Of a stretch of DNA of 64,000 nucleotides, positions 28,402 to 39,980 are shown one piece after another (the first letter of the stretch is position 1; the number at the start of each line of letters is the position of its first letter). The stretch is taken from contig OY288189.1 in NCBI GenBank assembly GCA_958439205.1, positions 2,433,001 through 2,497,000 on the forward strand, read 5' to 3'. Made by a program: the position numbers and the translations under genes. This stretch comes from an uncultured Allorhizobium sp. (GTDB lineage Bacteria; Pseudomonadota; Alphaproteobacteria; Rhizobiales; Rhizobiaceae). Under the pieces are notes generated by a model. The model searched no databases. It saw nothing but the letters and a program-made list of their open reading frames with translations, and was not told the origin of the DNA.

Positions 28402-28713
28402 TCAGCCGATCAACTGGCGCATCAGCATGACGGTGGCCCAGCCGCCGATCAGCATGGGGATGGCGCCGAAGCGCAAGCCAATCAGGAGGGCCGCGGCCAT
28501 CGCGACCTTCACGTCGATCTCGCCATAGAAGAACGCGGGTGCAACGAGGGCGGTCAGGACGGCGGCGGGAACGGCGTTTAGGGCCGCCTCCAGGCGTGGC
28601 GGCATGGATTTAAGCCGCTTTACCAGAACGTATCCGGCGATGCGGGTGAGGAAGGTCGCGGCGGCCGCGGCCGCGATCAGAAGCGTCATGTAGGGCGTGA
28701 GCAGAGTGGTCAT
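28402..28713 (-). CDS. azlD: AzlD-family branched-chain amino acid export subunit
   Basis: A 103-residue hydrophobic protein with about three transmembrane helices, including TFLTRIAGYVLVKRL and the LNAVPAAVLTALVAPAFF block typical of AzlD. Together with AzlC it forms an exporter of branched-chain amino acids such as azaleucine, leucine, isoleucine or valine. Its start overlaps the azlC stop by four bases (ATGA), so the pair is translationally coupled. Only three bases separate its stop from the convergent aminopeptidase gene. Confidence 0.92.
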   Translation of the reverse strand: MTTLLTPYMTLLIAAAAAATFLTRIAGYVLVKRLKSMPPRLEAALNAVPAAVLTALVAPAFFYGEIDVKVAMAAALLIGLRFGAIPMLIGGWATVMLMRQLIG

Positions 28714-29411
28714 GGTGCTGTCTCCTCACGGGCCGCAGGCAGCGGGAGAACAGCCGCCAGAAGAATGCCTGCGAGGGCGCCTACGCTGATGTGCCAGGGG
28801 GCGCCGATCAGGTGCTGGGCAAGCACCGAGACCACAGCACTGATGGCGACGATCATCAGGAAATTGCCGCGCTTGCGGAATCCGAGGACCAGGCCGAGGA
28901 AATAGATCGGCAGCAGGACGTCGATGCCCCAGTCAGCCGGATTGCCTATGACGCTGCCGAGCGCCCCACCGACACCACTCATGGCGACCCATGGCACGTA
29001 GATCATTGCGCCGAAGCCGAGATACCAGGGGAAGCTTACCTCGCGGCCGCTCTCGCCGCGGGCGACGGCTTCTGCAAACTGCGGATCGGTGAGCAGGAAG
29101 AAGCTCAGCATCTTCTGCGGAAATGTGTAGTGGTCGATGAAGGGGGTGAGCGCTGCGGAATAGAGGACGTGGCGGAAGTTCACGGCCAGCATCGAGAGGA
29201 TAACGACCCACATGGGTACGTCCTGGCCGAACAGTTCGATGCCGACCAACTGGCTGGCGCCGGCATAGACCGTCGCACTCATTAGTGCTGCTTCGGCGAC
29301 CGTCTGGCCATTGGCGACGGCTACGGCTCCGAACAGGATCGCGAAGGGACCCGCAGAGATGATGACGGGAAGTGCCTTCAGCGCACCTTGGGTGAATTCG
29401 GATCGGGACAT
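28710..29411 (-). CDS. azlC: AzlC-family branched-chain amino acid export permease
   Basis: The large subunit of the AzlCD exporter, 233 residues with about seven transmembrane helices. Recognisable blocks are GALKALPVIISAGPFAILFG, ATVYAGASQLVGIEL and LAVNFRHVLYSAALTPF. I use the ATG at 29411 (MSRSEFTQGA), the normal AzlC start; upstream codons give an implausible hydrophilic extension. It precedes azlD with an overlapping stop/start. The gap of 170 bases to the divergent DUF2164 gene at 29582 contains the promoters but no gene. Confidence 0.92.
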   Translation of the reverse strand: MSRSEFTQGALKALPVIISAGPFAILFGAVAVANGQTVAEAALMSATVYAGASQLVGIELFGQDVPMWVVILSMLAVNFRHVLYSAALTPFIDHYTFPQKMLSFFLLTDPQFAEAVARGESGREVSFPWYLGFGAMIYVPWVAMSGVGGALGSVIGNPADWGIDVLLPIYFLGLVLGFRKRGNFLMIVAISAVVSVLAQHLIGAPWHISVGALAGILLAAVLPLPAAREETAP

Positions 29412-29581
29412 CTCGGCAATTCTCGCGTTTCTCTGCTGGCTAAAGCCTGTTTGTCCGGTGGACAAACCAATTCCGCTGATGGAACGACCATCGTCGTTGA
29501 TGATTGCCCATTGCCATTGGACGGTTGCCGTCGTCTTGTCGAAAAGTCGCAACCGAGCATGGTGGAGCTTGAGCAGGCAGG

Positions 29582-29830
29582 ATGGATAAGGATCTGATCG
29601 GCCGTGAAGAGAAGGAGCGCCTGCTCCTCAAGGTTCAGCGCCATCTTGCGGACGAAGCCGAGGTGGAACTCGGACGGTTCGAGGCCGAGGCTCTCGTTGA
29701 CCTCGTCGCCGCACTGATCGGCTCGTTTTACTACAACAAGGGACTGCGCGATGCGCAGGCGCTCCTTGCCCGGCAGGTCGACCAGATCAACGATGCTCTT
29801 TACGAAATGGAGCGCCTGCCGGAGACGTGA
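29582..29830 (+). CDS. DUF2164 protein
   Basis: An 82-residue, mostly helical, charged protein with the DUF2164 pattern: an amphipathic first helix (EEKERLLLKVQRHLADE), the central GRFEAEALVDLVAALIGSFYYN and a conserved YNKGLRDAQALL segment. The family's function is unknown. It ends one base before the convergent panB stop, a very tight arrangement. No partner gene is apparent. Confidence 0.8.
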   Translation: MDKDLIGREEKERLLLKVQRHLADEAEVELGRFEAEALVDLVAALIGSFYYNKGLRDAQALLARQVDQINDALYEMERLPET

Positions 29831-30658
29831 CTATTTCTTCGGGCGGATCTGGAACGTGTGTTCCTGACCGGGGAAGATGCGCTGCTTGACTTCGGCGGCG
29901 TAGTCGCTGGCGGCCTTGTCGATGACCTCTGCAAGCTCGCTATAGTGCTTGACGAAGCGCGGCTTGAACTCGTTGAACAGGCCGAGCATGTCGTCAGAGA
30001 CGAGGATCTGGCCGTCACAGGCGGGCGAAGCGCCGATCCCGATGGTCGCTGCCTTCACAGTGGTGGTGATCTCGCGGGCGAGCGGCTCGACAGTGCCTTC
30101 GATCACCAAGGCAAAGGCGCCGGCTTCGTCGATGGCCTTCGCATCGCGACGGATCTTGTCCTGCTCGGCTTCGCTGTGGCCCTTGGAGCGGTAGCCGCCC
30201 GAGGTGTTTACCTGCTGCGGCATCAGGCCGATATGACCGAAGACCGGAACGCCGCGGCTGACGAGGAATTCGACCGTCTCCGCCATTTCAGCGCCGCCTT
30301 CGAGCTTCACGCCGTCACAGCCAGTTTCCTTCATCAGGCGCACAGCATTGCGGAAGGCCTGTTCCTTGCTCTCCTGGTAGGAGCCGAAGGGCAGGTCGAC
30401 GATCACGCAGGCGCGCGACGTGCCGCGCATGGTTGCCTGGCCGTGGGCGACCATCATGTCCATTGTTACGCCAACAGTGGTTTCCATGCCGTAGAGGACC
30501 ATGCCGAGACTGTCCCCGACCAATAGTAGGTCGCAGTGACGGTCGAGGATGCGTGCGACCGGCGTCGTATAGGCGGTCAGCGAGACGATCGGCCTCACAC
30601 CCTTGAGGGCCGTGATGTCGGCAGGTGTAAAGCGCTTCTGGCGGGGTGGTGTGCTCAT
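29831..30658 (-). CDS. panB: 3-methyl-2-oxobutanoate hydroxymethyltransferase PanB
   Basis: PanB makes ketopantoate from 2-oxoisovalerate and methylene-tetrahydrofolate, the first step of pantothenate synthesis. The 275-residue protein starts [15 protein letters not shown] at 30658 and has the family blocks [53 protein letters not shown] and [11 protein letters not shown]. Its start lies one base after the panC stop, so the minus-strand operon order is panC-panB. It probably depends on translational coupling. Confidence 0.96.
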   Translation of the reverse strand: MSTPPRQKRFTPADITALKGVRPIVSLTAYTTPVARILDRHCDLLLVGDSLGMVLYGMETTVGVTMDMMVAHGQATMRGTSRACVIVDLPFGSYQESKEQAFRNAVRLMKETGCDGVKLEGGAEMAETVEFLVSRGVPVFGHIGLMPQQVNTSGGYRSKGHSEAEQDKIRRDAKAIDEAGAFALVIEGTVEPLAREITTTVKAATIGIGASPACDGQILVSDDMLGLFNEFKPRFVKHYSELAEVIDKAASDYAAEVKQRIFPGQEHTFQIRPKK

Positions 30659-30659
30659 G

Positions 30660-31532
30660 TCAGGCGGCCTCCATGCCGGTGGCGGCCGCTTGGCCGATGA
30701 TGCGGTTGTCGAGAAGCTTGGTCTTGCCGAAGCGAACGTACAGCAGCACGAGCGCGGTGGCATTCACCGTCTCGATGCGCTCCAGGGAGCGGGGATCGCG
30801 GATTGCCACGACCTCGGGTTCTGCGAGCGGTTCGGTTCGAATGAACTCGATCAGCTTGCTTTCCAGCGTCGCCACGTCGCGCAGACCGGTCAGCAGCAGG
30901 CGCTCGGCTTCGGCGAGCGCCTTTGGCACGATGACCGCTGCCGCGCGCTCGGCGGCCGAAAGATAGACATTGCGCGAGGAGCAGGCGAGGCCATCGGCCT
31001 CCCGCACGGTTGCGACAGGCACGACGCGGACCGGCTGGGCGAGATCCTCGACCATCTTCTGTATGATCGTGACCTGCTGGTAGTCCTTCTCGCCGAAATA
31101 GGCGGCGTCCGGCAGGACGATGTTGAAGAGTTTGGTGACGACGGTTGCCACGCCAGCGAAGTGCCCCGGGCGTGCCTCGCCCTCAAGTTCGGAGCCGAGC
31201 TTCTGCAGATCGACGACCGTCTGCATCGGTTCCGGATACATATCCTCGACGCTGGGGGCGAAGAGATAATCCACGCCTGCGTCTTCCAGCATGGCGCTGT
31301 CGCGGGCGAGGTCGCGGGGATATTTTTCGAGGTCTTCGTTCTTGCCGAACTGCAGCGGGTTGACAAAGATCGAGACGACGGTGACGTCGTTTTCAGACTT
31401 GGCGCGGCCGACGAGGCTCAAGTGGCCCTGATGCAGGTAACCCATGGTCGGCACGAAGCCGATGGTCTGGCCGGCACGGCGGCGGGGCGCGAGCTTCTGT
31501 CGCAAAGCGGCGATCGTGGTGACGATTTCCAT
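30660..31532 (-). CDS. panC: pantothenate synthetase PanC
   Basis: PanC condenses pantoate and beta-alanine using ATP. The 290-residue protein has the nucleotidyl-transferase motif [16 protein letters not shown] (the HxGH motif), then [20 protein letters not shown], the [10 protein letters not shown] block and the [12 protein letters not shown] signature. The size is typical. It is the first gene of the panC-panB pair on the minus strand and begins with ATG after GGAGGACGCC, a strong ribosome-binding site. Confidence 0.96.
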   Translation of the reverse strand: MEIVTTIAALRQKLAPRRRAGQTIGFVPTMGYLHQGHLSLVGRAKSENDVTVVSIFVNPLQFGKNEDLEKYPRDLARDSAMLEDAGVDYLFAPSVEDMYPEPMQTVVDLQKLGSELEGEARPGHFAGVATVVTKLFNIVLPDAAYFGEKDYQQVTIIQKMVEDLAQPVRVVPVATVREADGLACSSRNVYLSAAERAAAVIVPKALAEAERLLLTGLRDVATLESKLIEFIRTEPLAEPEVVAIRDPRSLERIETVNATALVLLYVRFGKTKLLDNRIIGQAAATGMEAA

Positions 31533-31621
31533 GACCGGCGTCCTCCCTGTCTTCTCACTGGCTCGGCTCTAGCGCTTGCCGCCAAAAAAGGCAATCGCAC
31601 GAATCCTTTGCAGAAACTTCC

Positions 31622-32248
31622 TCAGAAACCGATTCGGCCACTGTCGGTGATCTCGACGCCTGCGAGGCGCATTGCTTCGAGGGCCTCCTCGACGCCTTTC
31701 GGATCGATCCCGCGGCAGCCGTCGGCGATCAGCCGGACCTTCACACCCGGCAGCATGTCGACTGCATCGAGCGCCGAGAACTTGACGCAATAGTCCGTGG
31801 CGAGGCCCATCACGTCGAGCTCGGTTACGCCCTTCGCCTTCAGCCATTCGCTAAGACCCGTGAGCGCCGCCTTGTCGTTGTCGCGGAAGGCTGAATAGCT
31901 GTCGACATCAGGATTCTCACCCTTGCGTTGGATGAAGTCGATGCGGGTGGTTTCGAGATCTGGATGGAAGTCCGCATCCATCGTCCCCTGCACGCAGTGA
32001 TCAGGCCACATGACTTGCGGTTGGCCGGAAAGTTCTCCCATGTCGAAAGGCTTCTTGCCGGCATGTTGGGAGGCGAAGCTGCCGTGATCGGCGGGATGCC
32101 AATCCTGCGAGGCGACGACCAGATCATAGGCGCCGCTTGCCATCAGGCGGTTTGCGACGGGGACGACCGCATCGCCTTCCGCAACCGGCAGATTGCCGCC
32201 CGGGCAGAAGCCGTTCTGGATGTCGATGAGCAGCAGGGCCTTGGTCAT
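31622..32248 (-). CDS. pncA: nicotinamidase PncA
   Basis: Nicotinamidase converts nicotinamide to nicotinic acid for NAD salvage. The 208-residue isochorismatase-fold protein shows the catalytic triad Asp9 (LLIDIQNGF), Lys109 (IQRKG) and Cys154 (LATDYCVKF), and the metal-binding SQDWHPADHGSFAS segment. The ATG at 32248 follows TGGAG by nine bases; the longer frame upstream is a shadow. The stop lies 89 bases from panC, and no shared operon is implied. The gene diverges from the glucose dehydrogenase gene at 32441. Confidence 0.94.
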   Translation of the reverse strand: MTKALLLIDIQNGFCPGGNLPVAEGDAVVPVANRLMASGAYDLVVASQDWHPADHGSFASQHAGKKPFDMGELSGQPQVMWPDHCVQGTMDADFHPDLETTRIDFIQRKGENPDVDSYSAFRDNDKAALTGLSEWLKAKGVTELDVMGLATDYCVKFSALDAVDMLPGVKVRLIADGCRGIDPKGVEEALEAMRLAGVEITDSGRIGF

Positions 32249-32440
32249 GATCGGGCTCCATTTCTTGTGCGGCGCAAGATGGCAATGACGGAGCTTCGGA
32301 TCAAGGGCGGCTATCCCGATTTCAGCAGGTTCCGAAAGATGGAACAATCGATTGGTTCCATCGTTCCGACTGAAGTCGTTCTTCGACCCGGCCGCGCCTG
32401 CGGTCAGATCCGCAATTTTCAAAAATCGAATGGAACCGGC

Positions 32441-34780
32441 ATGTTTCTCATCGTTACCGCCGTCGTCTTCGGGATCCTGGGGCTTGTCCTCGGGGCAGGG
32501 GGCATTCAGCTCCTGACCCTGGGCGGCAGTCCCTATTTCCTTCTGGCCGGGCTTGCCTTCCTGGCCACCGCTATCCTGCTTTACCTCAAGCGTGCCGAGG
32601 CGCTGTGGGTTTACGGCGTGTTCATCCTCGTGAGCCTCGTTTGGGCGGTCATGGAAGTCGGTCTCGACTGGTGGCAGCTCGGACCGCGCGGTGGTCTCAT
32701 CGTCGTCCTTGGCCTATGGCTGATGCTGCCTGCGATCCGCAAGCGTCTCGGCCCGGCGCATCGCCGCGACCGCGTGGCGGCACCCGTATTGCCGCTTGCT
32801 GTGCCGGTCTTGATCGCCGTGGTCGTCGCCGGCATTTCCCTATTCGTCGAGACCTATGGGCACGAGGGTGCGCTTCCGACCGAACAGGTGGCAGCCGCTC
32901 CCGCGCTCGGGGGCGATGTTCCGGATGGCGACTGGCACCAGTATGGCCGGACGAACTACGGCCAGCGGTATTCGCCGCTCACCCAGATCAACACGGACAA
33001 TGTCAAGGATCTCAAGATCGCCTGGACCTATCAGACCGGCGACGTGAAGCTGCCGCAGGACGTCGGCGAGACGACCTACCAGGTGACGCCGCTCAAGGTC
33101 GATGACACGCTCTATCTCTGCACGCCCCACAATTGGGCGATTGCTGTCGATGCAGCGACCGGTGAGGAGAAGTGGAAGTTCGATCCGAATGCCGGCCTCA
33201 ATCCCGACCGGCAGCATCAAACCTGCCGAGGGGTAACCTATTACAAGGACCCGGCGGCCGTCGAAGGCACTGTCTGCGCCGAACGCGTCTATCTGCCGAC
33301 GTCGGATGCGCGCCTGATCGCGCTCGACGCCGGCACCGGCGCCATCTGCGAAAACTTCGCCAATGGCGGAACGCTGCAGCTGGAGCAGAACATGCCCTAC
33401 AATCCGGCGGGCTATTACTACTCGACCTCGCCGCCTGTCATCGCTGCCGGCAAGATCATCATCGGTGGTGCCGTCAACGACAACTATTCGACCCAGTCGC
33501 AGTCCGGCGTTATCCGCGCCTTCGACGTCAACACCGGTGCGCTCGTCTGGAACTGGGACAGCGGCAATCCGACCGCCACGGCACCGATCGCTGCCGACCA
33601 GACCTACACGGCCAATTCGCCGAACAGCTGGTCGATCTTCTCGGTCGATGAGGCGCTTGGCCTAGTCTACATCCCGCTCGGCAACCAGGTTCCTGACCAG
33701 CTCGGCATGGGACGCAGCGAGAGTGTGGAGAAATACTCCTCCTCGATCGTCGCGCTCGACGTCAATACCGGCCAGGATCGGTGGGTTCGTCAGACTGTGC
33801 ATCATGACCTCTGGGACATGGATGTGCCCGCGCAGCCAGTGCTGATGGACCTCAACCGTGAAGACGGCACAGTCGTGCCGGCACTGATCGGGCCGACGAA
33901 GCAGGGCGACATCTACGTGCTGGACCGGCGCAGTGGCGAGCCGATTATTCCTGTTCGCGAACTGCCGGCACCCGGCGGGGCGATCCCCGAAGACTTCGCC
34001 GCGCCGACGCAGCCGATTTCGGATCTGACCTTCCGGCCGCCGACGATGACCGAAAGCAATATGTGGGGACTGACCATCATCGATCAGATGATGTGCCGCA
34101 TCCAGTTCCACCAGCTGAAATACGAAGGGCAGTACACGCCGCCATCGCTTGAAGGCACGCTGGTCTATCCCGGCAATTTCGGTACGTTCAACTGGGGCTC
34201 GGTCGCAGTCGATCCGGAGCGGCAGGTGATGTTCGGCATGCCGACCTATCTGGCGTTCACCTCGAAGCTGGTTCCGCGTTCGGACATCCCGCCGAAGGAG
34301 GAGGGTGCGACAGGGTCCGAGCAGGGGCTGAACCGCAATGAGGGTGCACCTTACGGCGTCATCATGGGTCCGCTCCTGTCGCCGCTCGGCATTCCCTGCC
34401 AGGCGCCGCCATGGGGCACGATTGCCGGCGTCGACTTGCGGTCTGGCGAGATCGCCTATCAGAAGCGGAATGGCACGGTCTATGACATGACGCCGCTGCC
34501 GCTGCCGTTCAAGGTGGGCGTGCCCGGCATCGGTGGGCCAATGATCACCAAGGGTGGCGTTGTCTTCCTTGGGGCCGCGGTCGACAACTACCTGCGTGCG
34601 TATGACCTCACCACAGGCGATCAGCTCTGGGAAAGCCGTCTGCCGGCAGGTGGCCAGGCAACGCCGATGACCTATGCGCTGGACAATGGCAAGCAGTACA
34701 TCGTCATGGTGGCCGGTGGGCATGGCTCGGTCGGCACGACACCGGGTGATTATGTCATCGCCTACACGCTGCCGGACTGA
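32441..34780 (+). CDS. gcd: membrane-bound PQQ-dependent glucose dehydrogenase
   Basis: A 779-residue quinoprotein that oxidises glucose to gluconate in the periplasm and passes electrons to ubiquinone. It has five transmembrane helices in the first 140 residues, then a periplasmic eight-bladed propeller with repeats such as AIAVDAATGEEKWKFDPNAG and IRAFDVNTGALVWNW, and the QTVHHDLWDMDVPAQP and GTFNWGSVAVDPERQ blocks of glucose dehydrogenase. The C-terminus ends near a glycine-rich GGHGSVGTTPGDYV. The start ATG at 32441 begins the first helix; the ribosome-binding site is GGAAC. No PQQ biosynthesis gene is in the window. A terminator follows. Confidence 0.94.
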   Translation: MFLIVTAVVFGILGLVLGAGGIQLLTLGGSPYFLLAGLAFLATAILLYLKRAEALWVYGVFILVSLVWAVMEVGLDWWQLGPRGGLIVVLGLWLMLPAIRKRLGPAHRRDRVAAPVLPLAVPVLIAVVVAGISLFVETYGHEGALPTEQVAAAPALGGDVPDGDWHQYGRTNYGQRYSPLTQINTDNVKDLKIAWTYQTGDVKLPQDVGETTYQVTPLKVDDTLYLCTPHNWAIAVDAATGEEKWKFDPNAGLNPDRQHQTCRGVTYYKDPAAVEGTVCAERVYLPTSDARLIALDAGTGAICENFANGGTLQLEQNMPYNPAGYYYSTSPPVIAAGKIIIGGAVNDNYSTQSQSGVIRAFDVNTGALVWNWDSGNPTATAPIAADQTYTANSPNSWSIFSVDEALGLVYIPLGNQVPDQLGMGRSESVEKYSSSIVALDVNTGQDRWVRQTVHHDLWDMDVPAQPVLMDLNREDGTVVPALIGPTKQGDIYVLDRRSGEPIIPVRELPAPGGAIPEDFAAPTQPISDLTFRPPTMTESNMWGLTIIDQMMCRIQFHQLKYEGQYTPPSLEGTLVYPGNFGTFNWGSVAVDPERQVMFGMPTYLAFTSKLVPRSDIPPKEEGATGSEQGLNRNEGAPYGVIMGPLLSPLGIPCQAPPWGTIAGVDLRSGEIAYQKRNGTVYDMTPLPLPFKVGVPGIGGPMITKGGVVFLGAAVDNYLRAYDLTTGDQLWESRLPAGGQATPMTYALDNGKQYIVMVAGGHGSVGTTPGDYVIAYTLPD

Positions 34781-34794
34781 CGCTTGAAGCCCTT

Positions 34795-34830
34795 GAACCC
34801 GCCCGATCACCCCGGGCGGGTTCACTTTCG
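34795..34830 (+). terminator. terminator after the glucose dehydrogenase gene
   Basis: A perfect 10-bp stem (34795-34804 with 34814-34823) lies 14 bases past the stop and is followed by ACTTTC, a weak T run. Confidence 0.65.
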
Positions 34831-34917
34831 GGACACTTCGGCGTGTCACGGCTTGATGCGAAACGGAACGTTAACCATGTGATTCTAAACACATGCCGTA
34901 ACGTGAGGATGTTTCGC

Positions 34918-35196
34918 ATGAGTAGCCAAGCCATGAACGGCACGACCAACCCGACCATCGCCTTCTTTCCGCTCGCGAACCGTAGGGATCTGGTGCGCCG
35001 CTCCGCGATCGAACTCGATCGCCTGAATGGCTATGCCGCGACCGAGTTCTGGAAGACGACCTGCCGGGGCCTCGGTAACGAACTTCTGGCGCTGGGCTGC
35101 CCGGAAGACGAAATGCGCGCCGAGATCATGGACTTCCAGGCGGCTGTCCAGATCGAGCTGATGTGGCTGCACCGCGAGGAAGCAGCCCAGGGCTGA
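34918..35196 (+). CDS. DUF6074-like small protein
   Basis: A 92-residue protein with the pattern IAFFPLANRRDLVRRSAIELD, a tryptophan-containing central helix (TEFWKTTCRGLGNELLALG) and a C-terminal acidic helix (FQAAVQIELMWLHREE). It fits the small rhizobial family I know as DUF6074, whose function is unknown. The ATG at 34918 is chosen because GAGG lies nine bases upstream; an earlier frame start at 34843 lacks this. It stands alone: 123 bases of unrecognised sequence lie between it and the thymidine kinase gene. Confidence 0.68.
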   Translation: MSSQAMNGTTNPTIAFFPLANRRDLVRRSAIELDRLNGYAATEFWKTTCRGLGNELLALGCPEDEMRAEIMDFQAAVQIELMWLHREEAAQG

Positions 35197-35319
35197 GACC
35201 TTCGCTGCCGCATACTGCCCAAGACTTCCCTGTTGGCAACGCGGCTGGCCGCTTGTCCGAGGGGCCAGGCCTCCGTTAAGACCTAGCGGAGTTTCCGATC
35301 CCCATTCGAGCAGCGCGCC

Positions 35320-35919
35320 TTGGCCAAACTTCATTTCATCTACGCCACCATGAATGCCGGCAAATCGACTTTGCTTTTGCAGGCGGCCTATAACTATCAG
35401 GAACGCGGCATGCGGGTGGCCATGCTGATCAGCGCGCTCGACAATCGCGCGGGCAAGGGCTTCATCGGGTCGCGGATCGGGCTGAAGGCAGAAGCCGATG
35501 CCTTCGGTCAGGAAGAGGATCTCTTCGCCGCCATCAAGGCAGATCATGAGACTTCACCATTGTCTTGCGTCTTCGTCGATGAGGCGCAGTTTCTGACAAC
35601 CGATCAGGTCTGGCAGTTGTCGCGTGTTGTCGACGTTCTCGATCTCCCGGTCATGGCCTATGGTCTGCGCACGGATTTTCGCGGCGAGCTCTTCCCGGGA
35701 TCTCGTGGTCTGCTGGCGATTGCTGACGAACTGACGGAAGCGCGGTCGATCTGCCACTGCGGCCGCAAGGCGACCATGGTCGTGCGCATGGGCGAGGACG
35801 GCAAGGCACAACGGGATGGCGCGCAGGTTCTGATTGGCGGCAACGAGACCTATACGTCGCTCTGCCGCCGTCACTGGCAGCTCGCCTTCTCGGCGGAAGA
35901 AGTTCACGACGCCGCCTGA
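35320..35919 (+). CDS. tdk: thymidine kinase
   Basis: Thymidine kinase phosphorylates thymidine for salvage. The 199-residue product begins with an uncommon TTG codon (MAKLHFIYATMNAGKST), and carries the P-loop MNAGKST (Lys15), the CVFVDEAQFL Walker B segment, and the lasso/zinc region AYGLRTDFRGELFPGS with cysteine pairs CHC and LC. It has typical type II thymidine kinase length. No ATG lies in frame nearby, supporting the TTG start. It converges on uvrD, with a hairpin between them. Confidence 0.95.
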   Translation: MAKLHFIYATMNAGKSTLLLQAAYNYQERGMRVAMLISALDNRAGKGFIGSRIGLKAEADAFGQEEDLFAAIKADHETSPLSCVFVDEAQFLTTDQVWQLSRVVDVLDLPVMAYGLRTDFRGELFPGSRGLLAIADELTEARSICHCGRKATMVVRMGEDGKAQRDGAQVLIGGNETYTSLCRRHWQLAFSAEEVHDAA

Positions 35920-35953
35920 GGCTTACGACCGTCGGCCTTGCTGCGAAGCAAGT

Positions 35954-35973
35954 AGCCCCACGAACATGGGGCT
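35954..35973. terminator. short hairpin between tdk and the UvrD gene
   Basis: A perfect 7-bp stem (35954-35960 with 35967-35973, six-base loop) sits between two convergent genes, just before the stop of the minus-strand helicase gene. No T run is present, so termination is only possible. Confidence 0.35.
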
Positions 35974-38463
<2,490 letters not shown>

Positions 38464-38741
38464 GCGGCTCAATGTAGTGATTCGGGTCGGAAAGGCCAGT
38501 GAAGGCGTTCTGGTTTTATTCCTCGCGCCCGCCAACCCACGGATTTCCGAGGTCTTCCGTCTCTCCGCATGCTACAATCCTGCAAACAGTGGAATGACCG
38601 ACTCCATGGTCGACGCGATCACGCGGGCGTGAAAAGTTGCGAGATTACAAATCAGTAAGCTTGCCGTTCAGGCATTGCCAGTTCCGGTTTGCGCCCGATA
38701 CTTAACCACCATCATCCAGTTCGATTTATTTGGAGCCTTGC

Positions 38742-39980
38742 ATGCCGCTTTGGAAGCAACTCGCCATCAGTATTGCCCTTCTTTTCGTTGGCCTCTGTTC
38801 CTGGGTCTATCTCTCGCCAGGTGCCGGCCAGACGCTGGTTTCCATGGGCGTTCCGGCATCCGCCGTGGCACTCATCTCGGGTGGTGGCGCTGAAGGAGCG
38901 GGCGAGGGCCAACGCGGTCAGGGGCAGGGCGGACAGCAGGCGCAGTCCGGTGGGCAAGGCTCTGGACAGGGCTCCGGACAGGGCCAAGCTCAGGGCAATC
39001 GTCGTGGCGGTGGCAACCAGGCCATTCTCGTCGCCACCCAGCCGGTCGCCATGGGTGTGGTCAACGATCGGCTGAGCGCGATCGGCGATGGTGAGGCGAT
39101 CGAAGCCGTGACCGTCATGCCGCAGGCTTCTGGGACGATCGCCGAAATCCTCGTGTCCTCGGGCCAGAAGGTGACGAAGGGCGATGTGATCGCCCGGCTC
39201 GATCGCGAGGAACAGGTGATCCTGCGCGACCAAGCGGCTGTTGCGCTGCGCAGCGCCAAGGAGAAGGCCGAGTCCTATCGGAACCTGCAGAGCTTCTCGC
39301 GCCTCGACGTGCTCGACGCGCAGATCGCCGAGGAACAGGCGCAGTTGCAGCTGACCACTGCCGAGCTCAATCTGAAACGTCGTGACATCGTGGCCCCGAT
39401 CGACGGCATCATCGGCATCGTCGGCATCAGCGTCGGCGACAATGTGACGAATTCCACGGCTATCGTGTCCCTCGACAATCGCAGCCAGTTGCTGGTCGAT
39501 TTCTGGGCACCGGAGCGTTTCGCTGTGGCCGTGCGCCCAGGCATGCCGGTCGAGGCCAATTCCGTCTCGCGTCCGGGGCAGGTTTTCCAGGGCAGCGTGG
39601 AAGCGGTCGACAGCCGCGTTGACGAGGCAAGCCGCACCATCCGGATCCGCGCCAAGATCGACAATCCTGACGACGTTCTGCGCGCGGGGATGTCCTTTTC
39701 GGTCGGCATGCGCTTCCCGGGCGACAGCTATGCCGCGGTCAACCCGCTTGCCGTCCAGTGGGACGGCGAAGGCTCCTTCGTCTGGCAGATCGTCGATAAC
39801 AAGTCTGTGAAGACGCGCGTGCGGATCGTCCAGCGCAATTCCGACCAGATCCTGGTCGAGGCGCAACTCAAGGAGGGTGACCTAGTTGCCGTCGAGGGCC
39901 TGCAGCGCGTGCGTGAGGGTGGAACGGTGGAGATTGCCGGTCAGCCTAAGGCAGGGTCCGAGGAGGTTGCCGTACGATGA
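38742..39980 (+). CDS. RND efflux periplasmic adaptor subunit
   Basis: The membrane-fusion protein linking an RND pump to an outer-membrane channel. It has 412 residues: an N-terminal anchor helix (LAISIALLFVGLCSWVYL), a long Gly/Gln/Ser-rich low-complexity tract (about residues 50-95), then biotinyl-lipoyl-like (MPQASGTIAEILVSSGQKVTKGDVIARL), helical hairpin and beta-barrel domains. The ATG at 38742 is six bases after GGAG. The stop overlaps the pump gene start by four bases (ATGA), so the subunits are co-translated. No outer-membrane channel gene is adjacent and the exported substrate is unknown. Confidence 0.92.
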   Translation: MPLWKQLAISIALLFVGLCSWVYLSPGAGQTLVSMGVPASAVALISGGGAEGAGEGQRGQGQGGQQAQSGGQGSGQGSGQGQAQGNRRGGGNQAILVATQPVAMGVVNDRLSAIGDGEAIEAVTVMPQASGTIAEILVSSGQKVTKGDVIARLDREEQVILRDQAAVALRSAKEKAESYRNLQSFSRLDVLDAQIAEEQAQLQLTTAELNLKRRDIVAPIDGIIGIVGISVGDNVTNSTAIVSLDNRSQLLVDFWAPERFAVAVRPGMPVEANSVSRPGQVFQGSVEAVDSRVDEASRTIRIRAKIDNPDDVLRAGMSFSVGMRFPGDSYAAVNPLAVQWDGEGSFVWQIVDNKSVKTRVRIVQRNSDQILVEAQLKEGDLVAVEGLQRVREGGTVEIAGQPKAGSEEVAVR

